From JAWLGW01 sp964569055 (lineage in GTDB: Bacteria; Planctomycetota; J058), in the NCBI GenBank assembly GCA_964569055.1, contig CAZMSZ010000356.1:1-7766 (forward strand): a DNA stretch of 7,766 nucleotides, written 5' to 3'. Of the stretch, positions 5,970 through 7,766 are shown piece by piece. How positions within the stretch are numbered: the first letter of the stretch is position 1; each line of letters begins with the position of its first letter. Made by a program: the position numbers and the translations under genes. The notes under the pieces are model-generated. The model was given only the letters and a program-made list of their open reading frames with translations. It was not told where the DNA came from and made no database searches.

Positions 5970-7691
5970 TCAGCGGTACCAGGGGTTGCGCAGGGTGCGT
6001 ACGTGCGCCCGCTCGCGGTTCTCGCGCACCTGCTTGGCCGCCGCCTTGACCGCCTCGTGGCTGCGCTTGCGCAGGCCCGCCGCGGCGTCGACGAACAGCG
6101 CGATCGGGCTGCCGTCCTCGTCGTACGGCGCGACCGCCTCCACGAGCGCGCTCGCCCGCGCGGGCGGGAGCGCCTGGAGCACGGCGCGCGCCGCCGCGAG
6201 GGTCTCCTTGTCGCCGGGGAGGATCGCGCCTGCGAGGAGCTGGGCGCCGGCGAGCGCGCCCACGTCGGGCCGCTGCACCAGCGCGGCGGCGCGCTCGGGC
6301 ACGCCGGCGGTGCGGTGGTGGCGCTCGAGCACGTCGGCGAACAGCCGCCCCGCCTCCTTCTTGCGCCCGGCCGCGATGTGCGCCTCGACCTCGGCCAGCA
6401 GCGCGAGCGGGTCGGCGTCGGCGATCGCGCCCTGGCGGCGGACGACCGGGTCGTTCAGGAACGCGGCCGCCGAGGGCGCGGCGAGCCAGGGCGCGGGGTC
6501 CTCGTGGGGGTCGTGCACGAACACGCCCGGCGACTCGAGGTCGAGCAGCACCGCCGCGAGGCCGCCCAGCGTGCCGACCCGCAGGGGGGCGCGCGGCGCC
6601 GCGGCGGGCGGCCAGGCCAGGCCCTCGCGGGCGATGGCGTCCTCGGCGTCGGCGAGGCGGTCGTCGACCGCGTCCCACTCCTCCCCCTTGACGAGGTCCT
6701 GGTAGGCGAGGAGGACGTCGCGGCAGCGCAGCAGGCGCTCGCTCCGCTCGGCCTCGTCGGCGAACGCGCGCTCGTAGAGGAGCACGCCGTAGTTGTAGGC
6801 GTCGGCGTCGACGCGCCCGCGGCCGTAGTGGTCGGCGTAGCGCTTGAGCGCGTAGACCTCGTCCACCGCGGCGTAGCGCCGGGCGCCCTCGATGTAGCGG
6901 GCGTAGACGTACTCGTCGAACCCGCGCAGGTCGGCGGGCCGCGCCGTCGGGACCTCGAGCTTGCCGGGCGGGTCGAGGAACACGCTCGCCCCGTCGCGCT
7001 CGTCGCCCTTCGCGTCGTCCTCGACCTCGATCACGCGCCCGCCGGGGAACGGCCCGGCGAGCAGCCCGAGGTAGACCGCCGGGAGCCGCAACCCGAGCTC
7101 GGCCAGCCCCTCGGGCGCGATCGGGTCGTCGTCGGCCTCGAGCCGCAGCCGCCCGCAGCGCACCAACGCCTCGAGTCGGTGGAGCAGCGAGGGCTCGGCC
7201 GGCCGGCTCAGCAGGCGCGCGGCGTCGCCGGCCAGCCGGCGCACGGTCCAGGAGGGATCCCCCGTGCGCGCCGCCTCCAGCGGAGCGGTCGCCTGCGCCG
7301 GGTCGGCCAGCCGCGCGTACGCCTCGTAGGCCCGGGCGCGGAGGGAGCCCGGACGCTTGGCGGCCCGCGCGAAGGCGAGCACCTCGGGCGCGAGCGCGCG
7401 CCCCGCCGCGCCGAGCTCGAGCTCGCCCGCCGCGTGCGCCGCGTCGAACACCGTGGCCGGCCGCTCGGCCGCGAGCCCGAACCGGATCCGCTCCACCGCG
7501 GCCCCGGCCTGCTCCTGCGAGAGCGCCGCCCCGCCCGGGGTGGCGGCGCGCCCCATGACGGCCCCCACGGCCAGGTCGCGCAGGCAAGCGTCGGAAGGAG
7601 CCGCGGCCAGCGCGGCGTCGAGGCGCGCGCGCAGCGCAGGCCCTTCCTGGGCCCAGGCGCGCTCACGCCAGCGGATGGCGAGGTCGTGCAT
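5970..7691 (-). CDS. HEAT-like helical-repeat protein, unknown function
   Basis: A 573-aa protein that I cannot assign to a named family. It has no signal peptide or membrane segment and is probably cytoplasmic. Residues about 75-165 form Ala-rich helices with a HEAT-like motif, DPSWTVRRLAGDAARLL (145-161), close to one in the protein encoded at 201-1013. Residues 210-255 look like a small beta-rich part (GRVIEVEDD, ASVFLDPPGKLEV). Residues 260-306 are unusually tyrosine-rich (ten Tyr) and lead into TPR-like helices to about 355. Residues 370-425 are another mixed segment (GTLGGLAAVLLDL). Residues 425-560 are again paired helices, ending in a basic tail closing with NPWYR. The ATG at 7689-7691 is the first start in the frame; no convincing Shine-Dalgarno is present, and the frame remains open upstream through the hexamer array to the window edge. 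The transporter gene begins 20 bp downstream on the same strand, so co-transcription is likely and a cytoplasmic accessory or scaffold role is an inference. Confidence 0.85.
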   Translation of the reverse strand: MHDLAIRWRERAWAQEGPALRARLDAALAAAPSDACLRDLAVGAVMGRAATPGGAALSQEQAGAAVERIRFGLAAERPATVFDAAHAAGELELGAAGRALAPEVLAFARAAKRPGSLRARAYEAYARLADPAQATAPLEAARTGDPSWTVRRLAGDAARLLSRPAEPSLLHRLEALVRCGRLRLEADDDPIAPEGLAELGLRLPAVYLGLLAGPFPGGRVIEVEDDAKGDERDGASVFLDPPGKLEVPTARPADLRGFDEYVYARYIEGARRYAAVDEVYALKRYADHYGRGRVDADAYNYGVLLYERAFADEAERSERLLRCRDVLLAYQDLVKGEEWDAVDDRLADAEDAIAREGLAWPPAAAPRAPLRVGTLGGLAAVLLDLESPGVFVHDPHEDPAPWLAAPSAAAFLNDPVVRRQGAIADADPLALLAEVEAHIAAGRKKEAGRLFADVLERHHRTAGVPERAAALVQRPDVGALAGAQLLAGAILPGDKETLAAARAVLQALPPARASALVEAVAPYDEDGSPIALFVDAAAGLRKRSHEAVKAAAKQVRENRERAHVRTLRNPWYR

Positions 7692-7697
7692 TTCCGC

Positions 7698-7703
7698 AGT
7701 GTA
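7698..7703 (-). promoter_or_regulatory. Possible -10 element of the helical-protein/transporter operon
   Basis: On the minus strand this reads TACACT, a four-of-six match to TATAAT, ending six bases before the ATG at 7689-7691. A start of transcription at the usual distance would fall on or next to that ATG, giving a leaderless message and explaining the missing ribosome site. No -35 match is seen; the corresponding position falls inside the hexamer array. This is a weak call. Confidence 0.2.
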
Positions 7704-7714
7704 AATGGGGACCG

Positions 7715-7766
7715 ATTCCGATTCCGATTCCGATTCCGATTCCGATTCCGATTCCGAGTCCGACTC
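7715..7766. repeat. Tandem hexamer array ANTCCG (right array, cut by window end)
   Basis: Seven ATTCCG units (7715-7756), one AGTCCG (7757-7762) and the first four bases of an ACTCCG-type unit. The array has the same unit and orientation as the one at 1-192 and the same T, then G, then C order at the variable base. It begins 23 bp upstream of the start codon of the minus-strand gene at 5970-7691, so it lies where that operon's promoter or upstream control region should be. It runs off the window, so its full length is unknown. Confidence 0.95.

Noticed and set aside
5950..7587. Extension of the transporter frame upstream to about 7587
   Set aside because: The Met at 5949 directly precedes the first membrane segment. 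Upstream of it the frame runs out of phase through the 573-aa gene and gives Arg/Gly/Ala-rich shadow sequence.
1..7766. Transposon or insertion sequence bounded by the two arrays
   Set aside because: No transposase, integrase, terminal inverted repeats or target-site duplication is visible. The arrays are simple repeats in direct orientation.

Overview
This is a very GC-rich window (about 70% or more by eye, with strong G/C bias at third codon positions). It holds four protein-coding genes between two arrays of a six-base repeat. The organism is a bacterium with eukaryote-like signalling genes. A Ser/Thr kinase with FHA domains, HEAT-like helical proteins ending in an 'AWxAWW' motif, and intergenic TCCGAN arrays point to Planctomycetota, with Myxococcota as the main alternative. 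No rRNA, tRNA or diagnostic housekeeping gene is present, so this placement is inference.

Layout from left to right. (1) 1-192 is an array of 31 perfect ANTCCG hexamers plus a degenerate edge. (2) 201-1013, minus strand, encodes a 270-aa predicted exported protein with one HEAT-like motif. (3) 1041-3467, plus strand, encodes an 808-aa soluble Ser/Thr protein kinase with two FHA-like modules. It is divergent from gene 2, with only 27 bp between the start codons. (4) 3442-5949, minus strand, encodes an 835-aa RND/MMPL-type membrane transporter with about 12 membrane segments. It converges on the kinase gene, and the two coding ends overlap by 26 bp. (5) 5970-7691, minus strand, encodes a 573-aa helical-repeat protein of unknown function, 20 bp upstream of the transporter and almost certainly in one transcript with it. 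(6) 7715 to the window end is a second hexamer array in the same orientation as the first.

The genes form two units. One is the divergent kinase/exported-protein pair. The other is the helical-protein/transporter operon that converges on it. A working model, by inference only, is a signalling block: a cytoplasmic kinase that reads phosphothreonine through its second FHA domain, next to a transporter and two HEAT-like scaffold proteins. Nothing in the sequence proves the units act together. The most distinctive features are the hexamer arrays, in which all variation falls at one position, and the internal duplication in the kinase C-terminal half (FHA, helical region, AWxAWW, twice).

The many long open frames opposite the real genes follow from the GC3 bias and were not annotated. 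No stretch over 300 bp lacks a gene.
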